NCBI RefSeq assembly: GCF_021729885.1
Contig: NZ_CP063401.1
Span: 4,084,501 to 4,148,500 of the forward strand
Reading direction: 5' to 3'
Length of the DNA: 64,000 nt
Origin: Devosia sp. SL43
GTDB lineage: Bacteria > Pseudomonadota > Alphaproteobacteria > Rhizobiales > Devosiaceae
Of the stretch, positions 1-9,930 are shown in pieces (the stretch's first letter is position 1; each line of letters begins with the position of its first letter). The position numbers and the translations under genes are program-made. A model generated the notes under the pieces. That model was not told the origin of the DNA and made no database searches. It worked only from the letters and a program-made list of their open reading frames with translations.

Positions 1-1727
1 ATGGTGGATAGGATCAGGTAGTCTTCGTCGAGCATGGGTACGCCCGACTGGTCGCTCGTCGCATCCGGAGGATCGAGCGTCAGCTCGGTGAGGAACCGCT
101 CCCGGCTGGGATAGCCACCAGCGATCTGCTCAAGCTGCACAATATCCTGCACGCGGACCACTGCATCCTCATAGGCCTGCTCCATCAGCGGCTCATACCA
201 GAGCCGCGCATAGCCCAGTTCCAACGGCCAGCCCGCATCCTTGCGCGACAGTCGTCCGATCAGTTCCACTAACCCGGTCCAACCCTCGGCCGCCCGCGGC
301 GGCGCCGGTATCTCGCCCAGTGCCCAAACTGGGTCGGGGCCAACAGCCATGGCATCAAGAACTTTGCCGGCCGTGCCGGGTCCAACGCCCGGCAGCAGTT
401 GCAGCACCCGGAATCCCGCCACCCGGTCGCGCGGATTTTCCGCCCAGCGCAGGATCGCCAGCAGGTCCTTGATATGCGCCGCATCGAGAAACTTGAGCCC
501 ACCGAACTTCACGAACGGAATATTCCGCCGCGTCAGCTCGATCTCTAACGGCCCCGAATGGCTGGACGTCCGGAACAGAACGGCCTGTTGCTTGAGAGCG
601 ATGCCTCCCTCGCGCGACTCCAGCACTTTGTGGACCACATAGCGCGCCTGATCCGCCTCATCGCGCACCGTCACCAGATACGGCTTGGCGTCCGACTGCC
701 GCTCGGTCCACAGGTTCTTGGTGAACCGCTCCATCGCCAGGTCGATCACCGCATTGGCAGCGCTCAAGATTGGCTGGGTCGAGCGATAGTTCCGGTCCAG
801 CGTGATGATATCGGCCGGCGGGCTGAACTCGGTCGGAAAATCCAGAATGTTCCGCACCGTCGCCGCCCGGAACGAGTAGATCGACTGCGCATCGTCCCCA
901 ACCACCGTCAGCCCTTCGCCGCGAGGTCGCATTGCCAGCAGCACGCTGGCCTGCAGCCGGTTGGTGTCCTGATACTCGTCCACCAGCACATGGTCGAACC
1001 GCGATGATACTTCAGCGGCAATGTCCGGCTCAGCCATCATCCCGGCCCAGTAGAGCAGCAGATCATCGTAATCGAGCACATTCTGCCGCTGCTTGGCCTC
1101 GACATAGGCGCTGAACAGCGTGCGCAACTCCTTGGCCCACATGGCGCACCACGGAAACGTCTCCTTGAGCACCGCGTCCAGATCGCCTTGTGCATTCACC
1201 ACGCGCGAATAGATGGCGAGGCACGTGCCCTTGGTAGGAAACCGGCTCTTGGCCTCGCTCATGCCGAGCTCGTGCCGCACCAGATTCATCAGGTCCGCCG
1301 AGTCTTCCCGGTCATGGATAGTGAAGGCCGGATCGATGCCGATCTGCGTGGCATGCTCTCGCAGCAGCCGCGCACCGATGCCATGGAATGTGCCCGCCCA
1401 GGTCAGCGCATCCGTCAGCACGCTGGAGGTCTTGCCCATCACCTGCGCCGATATCCGCTCGACCCGACGGCTCATTTCGCTCGCTGCGCGACGGGAGAAT
1501 GTCATCAGCAATATGCGACGCGGATCGGCGCCGTTGACGATCAGATGCGCCACTCGATGCGCCAACGTATTGGTCTTGCCAGATCCCGCGCCGGCAATCA
1601 CCAGCAACGGCCCCGGCGCAACCTGACCAACGCCGTGCTCAACCGCACGGCGCTGTTCCGGATTGAGCTTGTCGAGATAGTCGAGGCTGGCGAGCACGAA
1701 TCGGGGACCTGTGAGGAGTGACCTCAC
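1..1727 (-). CDS. UvrD/Rep-family ATP-dependent DNA helicase (3' end beyond window)
   Basis: Superfamily 1 helicase that unwinds DNA with ATP in repair or replication restart. The N-terminal part reads LNPEQRRAV followed by the Walker A stretch LLVIAGAGSGKTNTLAHRV at about residues 25-50. Further on are the motif II region VDEYQDTNR, GDDAQSIYSFRAA (motif III) and LDRNYRS (motif IV). The C-terminus is cut by the left edge of the window. The start is uncertain: GTG at 1727 is the first possible codon after an in-frame stop, and GTG at 1697 is an alternative. Neither has a clear ribosome site. It follows gdhB on the same strand after about 50 bases. The family call is firm; the exact paralogue (UvrD, PcrA or Rep) is not. 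Confidence 0.9.
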   Translation of the reverse strand, partial: MRSLLTGPRFVLASLDYLDKLNPEQRRAVEHGVGQVAPGPLLVIAGAGSGKTNTLAHRVAHLIVNGADPRRILLMTFSRRAASEMSRRVERISAQVMGKTSSVLTDALTWAGTFHGIGARLLREHATQIGIDPAFTIHDREDSADLMNLVRHELGMSEAKSRFPTKGTCLAIYSRVVNAQGDLDAVLKETFPWCAMWAKELRTLFSAYVEAKQRQNVLDYDDLLLYWAGMMAEPDIAAEVSSRFDHVLVDEYQDTNRLQASVLLAMRPRGEGLTVVGDDAQSIYSFRAATVRNILDFPTEFSPPADIITLDRNYRSTQPILSAANAVIDLAMERFTKNLWTERQSDAKPYLVTVRDEADQARYVVHKVLESREGGIALKQQAVLFRTSSHSGPLEIELTRRNIPFVKFGGLKFLDAAHIKDLLAILRWAENPRDRVAGFRVLQLLPGVGPGTAGKVLDAMAVGPDPVWALGEIPAPPRAAEGWTGLVELIGRLSRKDAGWPLELGYARLWYEPLMEQAYEDAVVRVQDIVQLEQIAGGYPSRERFLTELTLDPPDATSDQSGVPMLDEDYLILST

Positions 1728-1730
1728 AGG
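1708..1730. terminator. 9-bp perfect inverted repeat between gdhB and the helicase gene
   Basis: CCTGTGAGG and CCTCACAGG flank a 5-base spacer, giving a strong stem-loop just after the gdhB stop and over the first candidate start of the helicase. There is no T-run after it on either strand, so classical intrinsic termination is doubtful. If it is a terminator or processing site, the helicase more likely starts at 1697. Confidence 0.35.
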
Positions 1731-1775
1731 AGTCTATTCGTGGTTTGTTCGCAATGGGTGAACGGGCTTTGCCGT

Positions 1776-4700
1776 TCAAACCTCCCGCGCCAAGTCCGCC
1801 AGCAAGCCCGCTGCCACGCTCAGGCGCGACACAGTCAACTGCCCTTGCGTCAGTTCCGCTACTGCAGCCGCTGTCCGTTCGATACCGGCCTTGCGCTGAG
1901 ACTTCCATGTCGCCAGCCGATGCGCCACCGCACCGCCTTCCACCTTGAGCACATCCGCCGTCAGGTCGCGCTGCGCCCGCAGCAGGTTGGCCAGTGCCCG
2001 GTCCAGCGCCATGCGATCGAAGCGGTCGCTCAGCACCAGGGCGCGGCTCTGCGCAATGACCGGCCAAAGCTCGAACGCGGTGAACACACCGAAGAACGCC
2101 GCCGCGCCATCAGCCACCGACACACCCGCACGCTCGCTGACCAGCACGATGTCGCTGGCATAGGCCAGCACCGGCAGCGCCGCGATCCGTTGCGCCAGAC
2201 TGTCCGGCACGCCCTTTCCGGTCAGCCCGGCCGCCGTCTGAGACACGCCTTCGACCAGCGATGTGGGCAGGGCGCTTGCCATCAGGCTTCGCAGATCCGC
2301 AACGCCCGCCGCATGCCGCGCCACCAGGTCGCCCAGCCCGCGCGTCACATCGGCATTGCGCAGGAACCAAAGGCTTTCCTGCCGCAGCAGGGCCATCACC
2401 TCGGCATAGAGCCCGAGCTGCACGTCGCCGGCCACCGAGCCATCCAGCGCATCGATCGCGCTGTTGATCTCGGTCAGTCCATAGGCATCGCGCGTGGCCG
2501 CATAGGCCAGAGCGACTTCCCCCGGACCGGCGCTGGTTGCCGCCGTCAGCTCGCTGACATAGGCGGGTCCACCGCGATTGATCATGGCATTGGCCAGCAC
2601 CGTCGCGATCACCTCGCGCTTCAGCCGGTGACCGGTTACCGCATCGGGGTATGTCGCCTGCAACGTTTCTGGGAAATAGCGATAGAGCTCCCCCGCCAGG
2701 TAGCCGTCGTCGATGGCTTTGCCGGTAAGCAGGTCGGCATAGAGCGTGAGCTTGGCATAGGCCAGGATCACCGCCAGCTCCGGCCGCATCAGGGCCTTGC
2801 CGCTGGCCGCCCGTGCATCCATCACTGCATCGCTGGGCAGGAACTCCACCGCCCGGTTGAGCAGGCCACGATCCTCCAACTGCTCGATCAGTACCCGATG
2901 GTCGGGCAACTCACCCAACCCGGCCCGCTGCGCCAGCGAGAGCGCCAGCCCCTGCAGGTAGTTGTTGCGCAGGCACAGCGCCGCGACCTCGTCGGTCATC
3001 GTCACCAGGAACGCATTGCGTTCCTCTATCGGCAGCGTGCCATCGGCCAGCATCGGGGCGACAGCAATCTTGATGTTGACCTCGAGGTCCGAGGAGTTCA
3101 CGCCCGCCGAGTTGTCGATGGCGTCCGTATTGATCCGCCCACCCCTCAGCCCGTATTCGATGCGTCCACGCTGCGTGACGCCAAGATTGGCGCCTTCGCC
3201 GACCACCTTGGCCCTGATATCACTGCCGGTGATGCGGATCGTGTCATTGGCGCGGTCGCCCACCTCGGCATCGCTTTCAAGGCTGCTCCGGATGTAAGTG
3301 CCGATGCCACCGAACCATAAGAGGTCAACATCGGCCTTGAGGATGGCCGTCATCACCTGGCCCGGCGTCGCGTGATCTGCAGCAATCCCCAGCGCCGCCT
3401 GGATCGCCGGTGTCAGCGGAATGGATTTGAGCGACCGCGAAAACACGCCGCCGCCAGCCGAGATCAGTCCCTTGTCATAGTCCTGCCAGCTTGAGCGGGG
3501 CAGGGCGAACAGCCGCTGCCGCTCCGCCAGGCTCTTGGCCGCATCCGGGCTCGGGTCAATGAAGATGTCCCGATGATCGAACGCCGCCACCAGGCGGATT
3601 TCCGGGCTCAGCAGCATGCCATTGCCGAACACGTCGCCGCTCATGTCGCCGACGCCGACCACGGTGAATGGTTCGCGCTGGATATCGCGGTCCATCTCGC
3701 GGAAATGCCGCTTCACCGCTTCCCAGCCGCCCCGCGCCGTGATGCCCATCTTCTTGTGGTCATAGCCAGCCGAACCGCCCGACGCGAAGGCATCGCCCAG
3801 CCAGAAACCACGCGAAGTCGCGATGCCATTGGCCGTGTCCGAGAAGCTCGCAGTGCCCTTGTCGGCTGCCACCACGAGATACGGATCGTCCCCATCCCGC
3901 CGCACCACGTCCATGGGTGGCACAACCGCACCCTGAACCAGATTGTCGGTGACATCGAGCAGTGCGCCGATGAAGATCTTGTAGCTGGCCACGCCCTCGG
4001 CCGCGAAAGCCTCGCGCGCCATGCCGGCAACCAGCCGCTTGGGCACGAAACCGCCCTTGGCGCCCACAGGCACGATGACAGCATTCTTCACCTGCTGCGC
4101 TTTGACCAGGCCCAGCACTTCGGTGCGGAAATCCTCCGGCCGATCCGACCAGCGGATGCCGCCGCGCGCAATGGCGCCAAACCGCATGTGGATGCCTTCC
4201 ACCCGCGGCGAATAAACCGAGATCTCGCGATAGGGTCGCGGCGCGACCATGCCGTCGACCTTGGAGGAGTCGAACTTGATCGCCAGCGCCGGCAAGCGAT
4301 TGCCCTCGCCATCGCGCTGGAACGCATTGGTGCGCACTGACGCGTCGACCAGATTGAGGAACCGCCGCACGATCGTGTCTTCATCGAGCGACGCCATCGC
4401 GTCCAGCGCTTCGTTCAGGTCAGAGCGCGCTGCCTCGGCCTGGGTTGCGCCGTCGGCACTTTTGGGGTCGTGCAGCGCATTGAACAAAGCCACCAGCGCC
4501 GTCGCGGCAGCGGACTGGTTCACCAGCACCTGCGCGATATAGCGTTGCGAATAGGAAATCCCGATCTGTCGCAGATACCGCGCCAGCGCCCGCAGCAAGG
4601 CCGCGTCGTTCCAGGCCAGGTCAGTCCGGCTCACCAGTGCATTGAGTTGGTCGCTTTCGGCCAACCCGTCCCACACTGCCAGCAGGCCGGCCTCGACCGC

Positions 4701-6455
4701 CGCGCCACGTTCCTCGACGTCGAAATCACTACCGTCCGCCGGCTCCAGCACCATGTCGTGCAGATACCGTTCCACTCCGTCGCGGGGCACTATCGTATAG
4801 GTCCGCTCGTCGATCACCCGGAAGCCGAACGCCTCCAGCATGGGGACGCGGTCGCTCAGCGGAATGGCGCTTTCGCGGTGGTAGAACTTGAGCCCGAGCG
4901 AACCGTCGGTCCCGGTGCGCTCGTAGAGCCGCAGCGCAACCCCGGCGCCATCGCCCAGCCCGCGCAGCACGTCGATATCTTCGAGCGCATCCCGCGCCGT
5001 ATTGCGCGATTGATAGGCTGGCGAGAACGCGCCGCGATAGTCGCTGATCGTCGCCGGGTCGATCGCCGCTGCCGCCAGCATGTCGCCGAAATTGGAGGTC
5101 AGTGCATTGACCCGATCTTCCAGCTCCGTGCGGCTGGGCCGCGGCGTGGGTCCGGCGATGCGCCCGATGATCACATGCACCCGCACCAGCTCGCCCTCGG
5201 GGAAGTGCGGATAATAGGCCGAGATGCGCCCGTCATAGACCTTGGCGAGATATTGCGTGATCCGCACGCGGGCATCGCTGTCGTAGCGATCGCGCGGCAC
5301 ATAGACGAGGACCGAGACGAAATTGTCGAACAGATCGATGCGCGGCAATACCCGCACGCGCGGCCGGTCATAGAGGCTGGCGATCGCACTGGCGAATTCG
5401 AACAGTTGATCGACGCCGATCTGGAACAGCTCGTCGCGCGGATAGCTGTCCAGCGCGCTGAGCAGCGCCCGTCCGTCATGTCCTATTGGATCGACGCCCG
5501 ATTTGCGCATCACGTCGGCAATCTTGCGCCGGATGATCGGCACCTCGGTATGCGGCGTCGCCTGTGCCTGCGACGTGAACAGGCCGACAATCCTCAACTC
5601 ACCCCGCGCGGTGCCGTCGGCGGCGTAAAGTTTGATGCCCACATAGTCCATATGCACGCGCCGATGCACCCGCGCCCGCATATTGGCCTTGGTAACGAGC
5701 AAGGGCTCGCTTGATGCGATGAAGGCGGCGTGCTGCGGCGTCGATTCGACGAAAGTCGCGCCGCTGCGCAGCACCTTGAAGTCGGGGTCGCGCAGGATGC
5801 CCAGGCCACTCACCGCCACCGGCTCCAGCACGCCGGCGGCCAGACGATATTCCCGCATGCCCAGAAAGGTGAAGTTGTGCTCGATCAGCCAGTCGAGAAA
5901 GCGCAGCGGCTCGTCCTTCTGGGCGATGGTCTTGCCGAGTTCGGCGATGGCCAGCCGTAGCCGTTCCAGCATCGGCTGCCAGTCGCGCACCGCGCTGGTC
6001 ACCTCGGCCATAGTCGTCTCGATCTCACGCCCCAGCTCGTCGATATCGACCACCGGATCGCTGTGGATATGCAGCACGCTCATCGCCCGGCCATTAGGCT
6101 GACGCACCACCGGATGGGTGAAGAGCCGCACCGTTCCGCCCGCCGCCCGCACGGCCGCCAGTGCGCTGTCGACGATGAAGGGCATGTCCGGCGAAACGAT
6201 ATCGAGCACCAGCGGTTCGCCGGCCCGTCGCGGCGGCGCGGCGGTCAACTGGCTTCCCGCGTCGGCATGGGCCAGCAGGTGGAGATAGGACTGCCGCAAT
6301 GTGGCTTCGAACTGCTCTGGCGCCTGGCGCTTGAGGTCGTCGCCATCGGTGGCCAGCACCGCCGCCTTGAAGAACTGGGCAAACCCGGGCTCCTCAATGT
6401 TCAATGCGTCCGCCCGGTCCAGCAAAGCCGGACGGTTCGATTGCGTCAGATTCAT
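1776..6455 (-). CDS. gdhB: NAD-specific glutamate dehydrogenase, large (GDH-180) type
   Basis: Catalyses oxidative deamination of glutamate to 2-oxoglutarate and ammonia with NAD, a catabolic step in the cytoplasm. The protein has 1559 residues, close to the roughly 1600 usual for this family and far above the ordinary 450-residue enzymes. The catalytic core lies in the second half: ARGGIRWSDR, then VPVGAKGGFVPKR with the substrate lysine region, and VVGEGANLGVTQRGRIEY in the nucleotide-binding domain. The long N-terminal part carries the ACT-like regulatory region of the family. ATG at 6455 is preceded by a GGGGAG ribosome site 8 bases away. It appears monocistronic, with an empty 295-base region upstream. 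Confidence 0.96.
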   Translation of the reverse strand: MNLTQSNRPALLDRADALNIEEPGFAQFFKAAVLATDGDDLKRQAPEQFEATLRQSYLHLLAHADAGSQLTAAPPRRAGEPLVLDIVSPDMPFIVDSALAAVRAAGGTVRLFTHPVVRQPNGRAMSVLHIHSDPVVDIDELGREIETTMAEVTSAVRDWQPMLERLRLAIAELGKTIAQKDEPLRFLDWLIEHNFTFLGMREYRLAAGVLEPVAVSGLGILRDPDFKVLRSGATFVESTPQHAAFIASSEPLLVTKANMRARVHRRVHMDYVGIKLYAADGTARGELRIVGLFTSQAQATPHTEVPIIRRKIADVMRKSGVDPIGHDGRALLSALDSYPRDELFQIGVDQLFEFASAIASLYDRPRVRVLPRIDLFDNFVSVLVYVPRDRYDSDARVRITQYLAKVYDGRISAYYPHFPEGELVRVHVIIGRIAGPTPRPSRTELEDRVNALTSNFGDMLAAAAIDPATISDYRGAFSPAYQSRNTARDALEDIDVLRGLGDGAGVALRLYERTGTDGSLGLKFYHRESAIPLSDRVPMLEAFGFRVIDERTYTIVPRDGVERYLHDMVLEPADGSDFDVEERGAAVEAGLLAVWDGLAESDQLNALVSRTDLAWNDAALLRALARYLRQIGISYSQRYIAQVLVNQSAAATALVALFNALHDPKSADGATQAEAARSDLNEALDAMASLDEDTIVRRFLNLVDASVRTNAFQRDGEGNRLPALAIKFDSSKVDGMVAPRPYREISVYSPRVEGIHMRFGAIARGGIRWSDRPEDFRTEVLGLVKAQQVKNAVIVPVGAKGGFVPKRLVAGMAREAFAAEGVASYKIFIGALLDVTDNLVQGAVVPPMDVVRRDGDDPYLVVAADKGTASFSDTANGIATSRGFWLGDAFASGGSAGYDHKKMGITARGGWEAVKRHFREMDRDIQREPFTVVGVGDMSGDVFGNGMLLSPEIRLVAAFDHRDIFIDPSPDAAKSLAERQRLFALPRSSWQDYDKGLISAGGGVFSRSLKSIPLTPAIQAALGIAADHATPGQVMTAILKADVDLLWFGGIGTYIRSSLESDAEVGDRANDTIRITGSDIRAKVVGEGANLGVTQRGRIEYGLRGGRINTDAIDNSAGVNSSDLEVNIKIAVAPMLADGTLPIEERNAFLVTMTDEVAALCLRNNYLQGLALSLAQRAGLGELPDHRVLIEQLEDRGLLNRAVEFLPSDAVMDARAASGKALMRPELAVILAYAKLTLYADLLTGKAIDDGYLAGELYRYFPETLQATYPDAVTGHRLKREVIATVLANAMINRGGPAYVSELTAATSAGPGEVALAYAATRDAYGLTEINSAIDALDGSVAGDVQLGLYAEVMALLRQESLWFLRNADVTRGLGDLVARHAAGVADLRSLMASALPTSLVEGVSQTAAGLTGKGVPDSLAQRIAALPVLAYASDIVLVSERAGVSVADGAAAFFGVFTAFELWPVIAQSRALVLSDRFDRMALDRALANLLRAQRDLTADVLKVEGGAVAHRLATWKSQRKAGIERTAAAVAELTQGQLTVSRLSVAAGLLADLAREV

Positions 6456-6750
6456 ATAAACGACTCCCCACTCGCAGCGTTAGTCTAGGCAGGTGGCGCT
6501 CGCCTGTCTGCCATTCCTTCGAACAATAGCGTGCCACCAAGATGGCACGGTGACGCCGGAGCAGGATTGCGGCAGATGGAATGAAATTGCGCCAGCCCCT
6601 GTGTTTTGCTGTCACGGATCATGTTTTTCTGCAACTTGCGGCGTTTGAGGCAAAATGTTTTCTTCTGCTGCCTCGGTAGGGCTGGTGTTGGCTTGTGATA
6701 CACGAGTGATCTGGTAGTCTTTTAATCGTCAATCTCAGCGGGAGACAGAG
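6456..6750. other. Divergent intergenic region gdhB / sulfate-binding protein
   Basis: This 295-base region separates two divergent starts and must hold both promoters. I see no gene, tRNA or recognisable riboswitch in it. The GGGAGACAGAG just before 6751 is the ribosome site of the sulfate-binding protein. A motif-level promoter call is not supported. Confidence 0.5.
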
Positions 6751-7782
6751 ATGAAGAACGCAACCAAATTCCTGGCCTACACCGCGCTGGCCGCCTCGCT
6801 GATGCTGGGCTTCGTGGTGACCGGCCATGCCCAGGACCGTACCCTGATCAACGTCAGCTACGATCCGACCCGTGAACTTTACCAGCAGTTCAACGAGGCT
6901 TTCATCGCCCACTGGCAAGCCGAGAAGGGCGAGACCGTCGCCATCGAAAATACTCATGGCGGTTCCGGTGCCCAGGCGCGCACCGTCATCGACGGGCTCG
7001 AAGCCGACGTCGTGACCCTGGCGCTCGAAAGCGACATCAACGCCATCTCCGATGCCAATCCGGCCCTGATCCCGGCCGACTGGCGCGGCACCTTCGAAAA
7101 CAACAACGCCCCCTACACGTCGACCATCGTGTTCCTGGTCCGCAAGGGCAACCCCAAGGGCCTCAACGATTGGGGCGATCTGATCAAGGACGGCGTCGAA
7201 GTCATCACGCCGAACCCCAAGACCTCGGGTGGCGCGCGCTGGAACCTGCTGGCCGCCTGGACCTGGGCCAAGGCTCAGCCCGGCGGTTCCGATGAAACCG
7301 CGCAGGCCTTCGTGACCGACCTCTACAAGCACGTTCCCGTGCTCGACACCGGCGCCCGTGGTTCGACCACCACCTTCGTGCAGCGCGGCATCGGCGACGT
7401 GCTGCTGGCTTGGGAAAACGAGGCCTATCTGGCTCTCCAGGAACTGGGTCCGGACGCCTTCGATATCGTGACCCCGTCGATCTCGATCCTGGCCGAACCT
7501 CCGGTGGCTCTCGTTATCGGAAATACCGAGAAGAAGGGCACCACCGACCTGGCCCAGGCTTACCTCGAATACCTCTATTCCCCCGAGGGCCAGACGATCG
7601 CCGCCGCCAATTACTACCGCCCGTTCAAGCCTGAGCTGGCAAACCCGGAAGACGTCGCCCGCTTCGGCGAGGTCAACCTCGTGACCATCGCCGACTTTGG
7701 CGGCTGGCGCGAAGCCCAGCCCAAATTCTTCGGCGATGGCGGCATCTTCGACCAGATCTACTCCGGCGCCCCGGCGCAATAA
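6751..7782 (+). CDS. sbp: Sulfate ABC transporter, periplasmic sulfate-binding protein
   Basis: Periplasmic receptor that delivers sulfate (or thiosulfate) to the CysTWA permease. It has 343 residues, normal for Sbp/CysP. A Sec signal peptide covers about residues 1-27, ending in GHAQD. The mature protein shows family motifs: [15 protein letters not shown] near the start, [24 protein letters not shown], and [17 protein letters not shown] strong ribosome site (GGGAGA) stands 6 bases before the ATG. It has its own terminator and lies about 3.7 kb before cysTWA, with unrelated genes between, so the binding protein is probably expressed apart from its permease. Confidence 0.95.
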   Translation: MKNATKFLAYTALAASLMLGFVVTGHAQDRTLINVSYDPTRELYQQFNEAFIAHWQAEKGETVAIENTHGGSGAQARTVIDGLEADVVTLALESDINAISDANPALIPADWRGTFENNNAPYTSTIVFLVRKGNPKGLNDWGDLIKDGVEVITPNPKTSGGARWNLLAAWTWAKAQPGGSDETAQAFVTDLYKHVPVLDTGARGSTTTFVQRGIGDVLLAWENEAYLALQELGPDAFDIVTPSISILAEPPVALVIGNTEKKGTTDLAQAYLEYLYSPEGQTIAAANYYRPFKPELANPEDVARFGEVNLVTIADFGGWREAQPKFFGDGGIFDQIYSGAPAQ

Positions 7783-7808
7783 CAGGATACATCCTCCCAG
7801 ACGCACCA

Positions 7809-7836
7809 ACGCCGGCCCTTGGGCCGGCGTTTTTGT
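7809..7836 (+). terminator. Intrinsic terminator of sbp
   Basis: A GC-rich perfect stem (ACGCCGGCCC at 7809-7818 pairing with 7821-7830) is followed by TTTT and further T-rich bases. It lies 27 bases after the sbp stop and between convergent genes. Confidence 0.9.
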
Positions 7837-7844
7837 CTTGCGGC

Positions 7845-8159
7845 TTAGTCGGGGATGACGACCGTCTGCGACTTGCACAGATCCACGTCGGCCTGCATTT
7901 CGCTCTGGTCTGCCAGGACGACATAGACCCGCACCAGTTCGCATTTCGTGCTCGCCAGTGGATATGTCACCGTCGTGCCAGGCAGAATATCGCCTTGGCC
8001 GCCGATGTTGTCCTCAATCGCCTCACCATCATCGCCAACCGGATAGGTATTGGCATGGGCGGACTGGCTCGACTGGTTGTCGATGGTCAGGAACATGTCA
8101 TCCGCCAGGGCCGGCAGGGGCAGGGTCAGGACGATTGTGGCAAGGACGGCGCGGATCAT
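7845..8159 (-). CDS. Small exported protein of unknown function
   Basis: I do not recognise the family. From ATG at 8159 the product has 104 residues, beginning MIRAVLATIVLTLPLPALADD, a clear Sec signal peptide with cleavage after ALA. The reading frame runs further upstream to 8207, but that extension has no signal character, so the inner ATG is chosen. The mature part of about 85 residues is acidic and has two cysteines (STKCELV and VDLCKSQ) that could form a disulfide in the periplasm. It is convergent with sbp and shares its terminator region. Function is unknown. Confidence 0.7.
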   Translation of the reverse strand: MIRAVLATIVLTLPLPALADDMFLTIDNQSSQSAHANTYPVGDDGEAIEDNIGGQGDILPGTTVTYPLASTKCELVRVYVVLADQSEMQADVDLCKSQTVVIPD

Positions 8160-8235
8160 GGTTCGGGGCTCGCTTTGGGTTAGCCCTAGCATTGAGGCCT
8201 GGTCCATCGCCGTGCAACCCCCGTCCGTGGTGCGA

Positions 8236-8514
8236 TCAGTGCACCGTGGCCGGCTCCACCGGAGTCACGGGGCCATCGCCAACCTTCGGCCCGGCCCAAA
8301 AAACAAGGTATAGCAGCTCTTCCCCGGAGGCGTCGGTGATCTCGATCGACCGTGGCAGCCGTGTGTCCCCGCCGGTACTGGCCGCCCGCTCAACGATCGC
8401 CTTGGCCATCGCCGCCGCATTATTTTCGGCGGCATCAAGGTCCGGCAGGTCGCTGCCGTCGGTGTCACGGATCAGTTCGTCATCGGTGCGGTAGTGGAAA
8501 TAGTACCGGGGCAA
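8236..8514 (-). CDS. DUF6894-type small protein
   Basis: A 92-residue protein starting MPRYYFHYRTDDELIRDTDG with LPDLDAAENNAAAMAKAIV, the pattern of the small DUF6894 proteins common in Hyphomicrobiales (N-terminal PRYYFH followed by an acidic D-x-DG turn and an alanine-rich helix). The C-terminal half, SIEITDASGEELLYLVFW, also fits. No catalytic residues are known. It stands alone between an exported protein gene and a flavin reductase gene on the same strand. The role is unknown; the family assignment is from pattern memory. Confidence 0.7.
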   Translation of the reverse strand: MPRYYFHYRTDDELIRDTDGSDLPDLDAAENNAAAMAKAIVERAASTGGDTRLPRSIEITDASGEELLYLVFWAGPKVGDGPVTPVEPATVH

Positions 8515-8604
8515 TCACGCCTCCCTTTGGGGAGAAATGCTGAAGGTGGCGGGGAGTTGCCACCTGGCCAAATCGTTTGCACCAGCTTGTCACCAAGCCG
8601 CCGG

Positions 8605-9156
8605 TCAGTCGAGCCCGCCAATCGTGTGATAATGATGGCGCTGCCATAACAGGGGCGCACGGCTCGTCGTTGTCTCTGCCTCGATGATCGCCCCGGCGAA
8701 CAGTACATGCGTGCCGGTCTCGATGGCGCCAATCACATCGCAATCGACCGCCGTCACGGCTCCGAGCAGCATAGGATGTCCGGACGGCCATTCCGCCCAT
8801 TGCCCCTGTCCGAACCGGTCGTCCGGATCCAGCCGCCCGGCAAAGGCATCAGCGACCGCCTGCTGGTCATCGGCCAGCATCGCGAGCGAAAAACCGCCGG
8901 TCTTGGCAATGAAATCGGCCAGCCGGCTCATGATGTCGATGGAAACCAGGATCGTCGGCGGGTTCATCGACAGCGACATCATCGACGTCACTGTCCGCCC
9001 GATCCGCTCGTCGCCGCGCCGCGCCGTCACCACGCTGACGGTGGAGGCCATGGCCGCCATAGCCGAGCGAAACTCCGCGTTTCCCACCACTGGCCGGCGC
9101 GGCGGGCGGAGTTTCATCGTATCGGGCAATTCAAAATCGGCCATTGCCACTGTCAT
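8605..9156 (-). CDS. Flavin reductase family protein (FMN-binding split barrel)
   Basis: Predicted NAD(P)H:flavin oxidoreductase, typically supplying reduced flavin to a two-component monooxygenase. The domain spans about residues 25-180: FRSAMAAMASTVSVVTAR, then GRTVTSMMSLSMNPPTILVSI, the flavin-binding signature, and GTHVLFAGAI near the end. The reading frame opens at a TTG (9177), but ATG at 9156 or 9144 is more likely. No partner oxygenase lies beside it, so the physiological electron acceptor is not shown. Downstream on the same strand is the DUF6894 gene; upstream is sodB. Confidence 0.85.
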   Translation of the reverse strand: MTVAMADFELPDTMKLRPPRRPVVGNAEFRSAMAAMASTVSVVTARRGDERIGRTVTSMMSLSMNPPTILVSIDIMSRLADFIAKTGGFSLAMLADDQQAVADAFAGRLDPDDRFGQGQWAEWPSGHPMLLGAVTAVDCDVIGAIETGTHVLFAGAIIEAETTTSRAPLLWQRHHYHTIGGLD

Positions 9157-9256
9157 AGGTTCAAAGACTTCAAACAATCACTACGTCATTCCCGTGCGGG
9201 CGGGAAACTCCCTTTGTGGAGGTCGCCAAAAGACGGCCCCGCCTGCGCGAATTTCT

Positions 9257-9859
9257 TTAGCCGAGGTTGGCTTCGGCGAATTCGTAGTTCGCCAGCTTGT
9301 CGAGGAAGTTGGTCACGTAGTCGGGGCGGCGATTGCGGAAATCGACATAGTAGCTGTGCTCCCACACATCGAGCCCGAGCAGCGGCTTGCCTTCGCCGGT
9401 TGCCAGCGGATTGCTCCCATTGGGCGTCTTGGCGGTCTTGAGCTTGCCATCGCTACCAAGCACCAGCCATGCCCAGCCCGAACCGAACTGCGTGGTCGCC
9501 GCCGTCTTGAACGCGTCCTTGAAGGCTTCGACCGAGCCGAAATCGCTGACGAGCTTGGCTTCGAGCTTGCCACCCAGCTTGCCACCATTGGGCGACAGGG
9601 CGTTCCAGAAATGGATGTGGTTCCAGTGCTGGCCGGCATTGTTGAACACCGGCGCCAGGTCCGCCTTGCCATTGGCGAAGGCGACGATCTCTTCGAGCGA
9701 CTTGCCCTGCAGGTCGGGGTTCTTGTCGACGAAGCCGTTCAGCGCCATCACATAGGCCTGATGATGCTTGTCGTGGTGCAGTTCAAGCGTTTCCTGGCTC
9801 ATGCCGCGATCGGCCAGGGCAGAATGCGCATAGGGCAGGGCGGGGAGTTCAAAGGCCAT
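9257..9859 (-). CDS. sodB: Superoxide dismutase, Fe type
   Basis: Converts superoxide to oxygen and hydrogen peroxide in the cytoplasm. The 200-residue length is typical. The four metal ligands are visible: H28 in LELHHDKHHQAYV, H81 in QHWNHIHFW, and D164 and H168 in DVWEHSYYVDF. Q77, in the NNAGQ segment, is the position where Fe-type enzymes carry their active-site glutamine, which favours iron over manganese. It is divergent from an Fe-S-type regulator gene with only about 70 bases between, so the two may share control. The start ATG at 9859 gives the usual MAFELPALPYA opening. Confidence 0.96.
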   Translation of the reverse strand: MAFELPALPYAHSALADRGMSQETLELHHDKHHQAYVMALNGFVDKNPDLQGKSLEEIVAFANGKADLAPVFNNAGQHWNHIHFWNALSPNGGKLGGKLEAKLVSDFGSVEAFKDAFKTAATTQFGSGWAWLVLGSDGKLKTAKTPNGSNPLATGEGKPLLGLDVWEHSYYVDFRNRRPDYVTNFLDKLANYEFAEANLG

Positions 9860-9930
9860 TTTCGCGGTCCTCGTTCTACGAACTGGGCGGCATCTTGCGT
9901 TTTGGCGCGCCGCCGGTTAATTTCCAAGCA

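Noticed and set aside
1740..3320. Long plus-strand ORF (526 residues) opposite gdhB
   Set aside because: Arginine-, histidine- and glutamine-rich translation without domain signs, lying wholly antisense to the strongly supported glutamate dehydrogenase; a typical high-GC shadow.
6680..6720. Possible shared motif TGATACACGAGTGATCTGG with the arabinoside promoter region
   Set aside because: Short matches to TGATACAC and GTGATCTGG occur in both places, but order and spacing differ and the genes are unrelated; likely chance.
6619..7944. 441-residue minus-strand ORF over sbp
   Set aside because: Glycine- and valine-rich mirror of the sulfate-binding protein; no signal peptide or motifs.
9181..9250. 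Degenerate inverted CGTCATTCCCGTGCGGGCGG sequence beside sodB
   Set aside because: Looks like a worn fragment of a REP-type repeat, but the second arm is too poor to call as an element.
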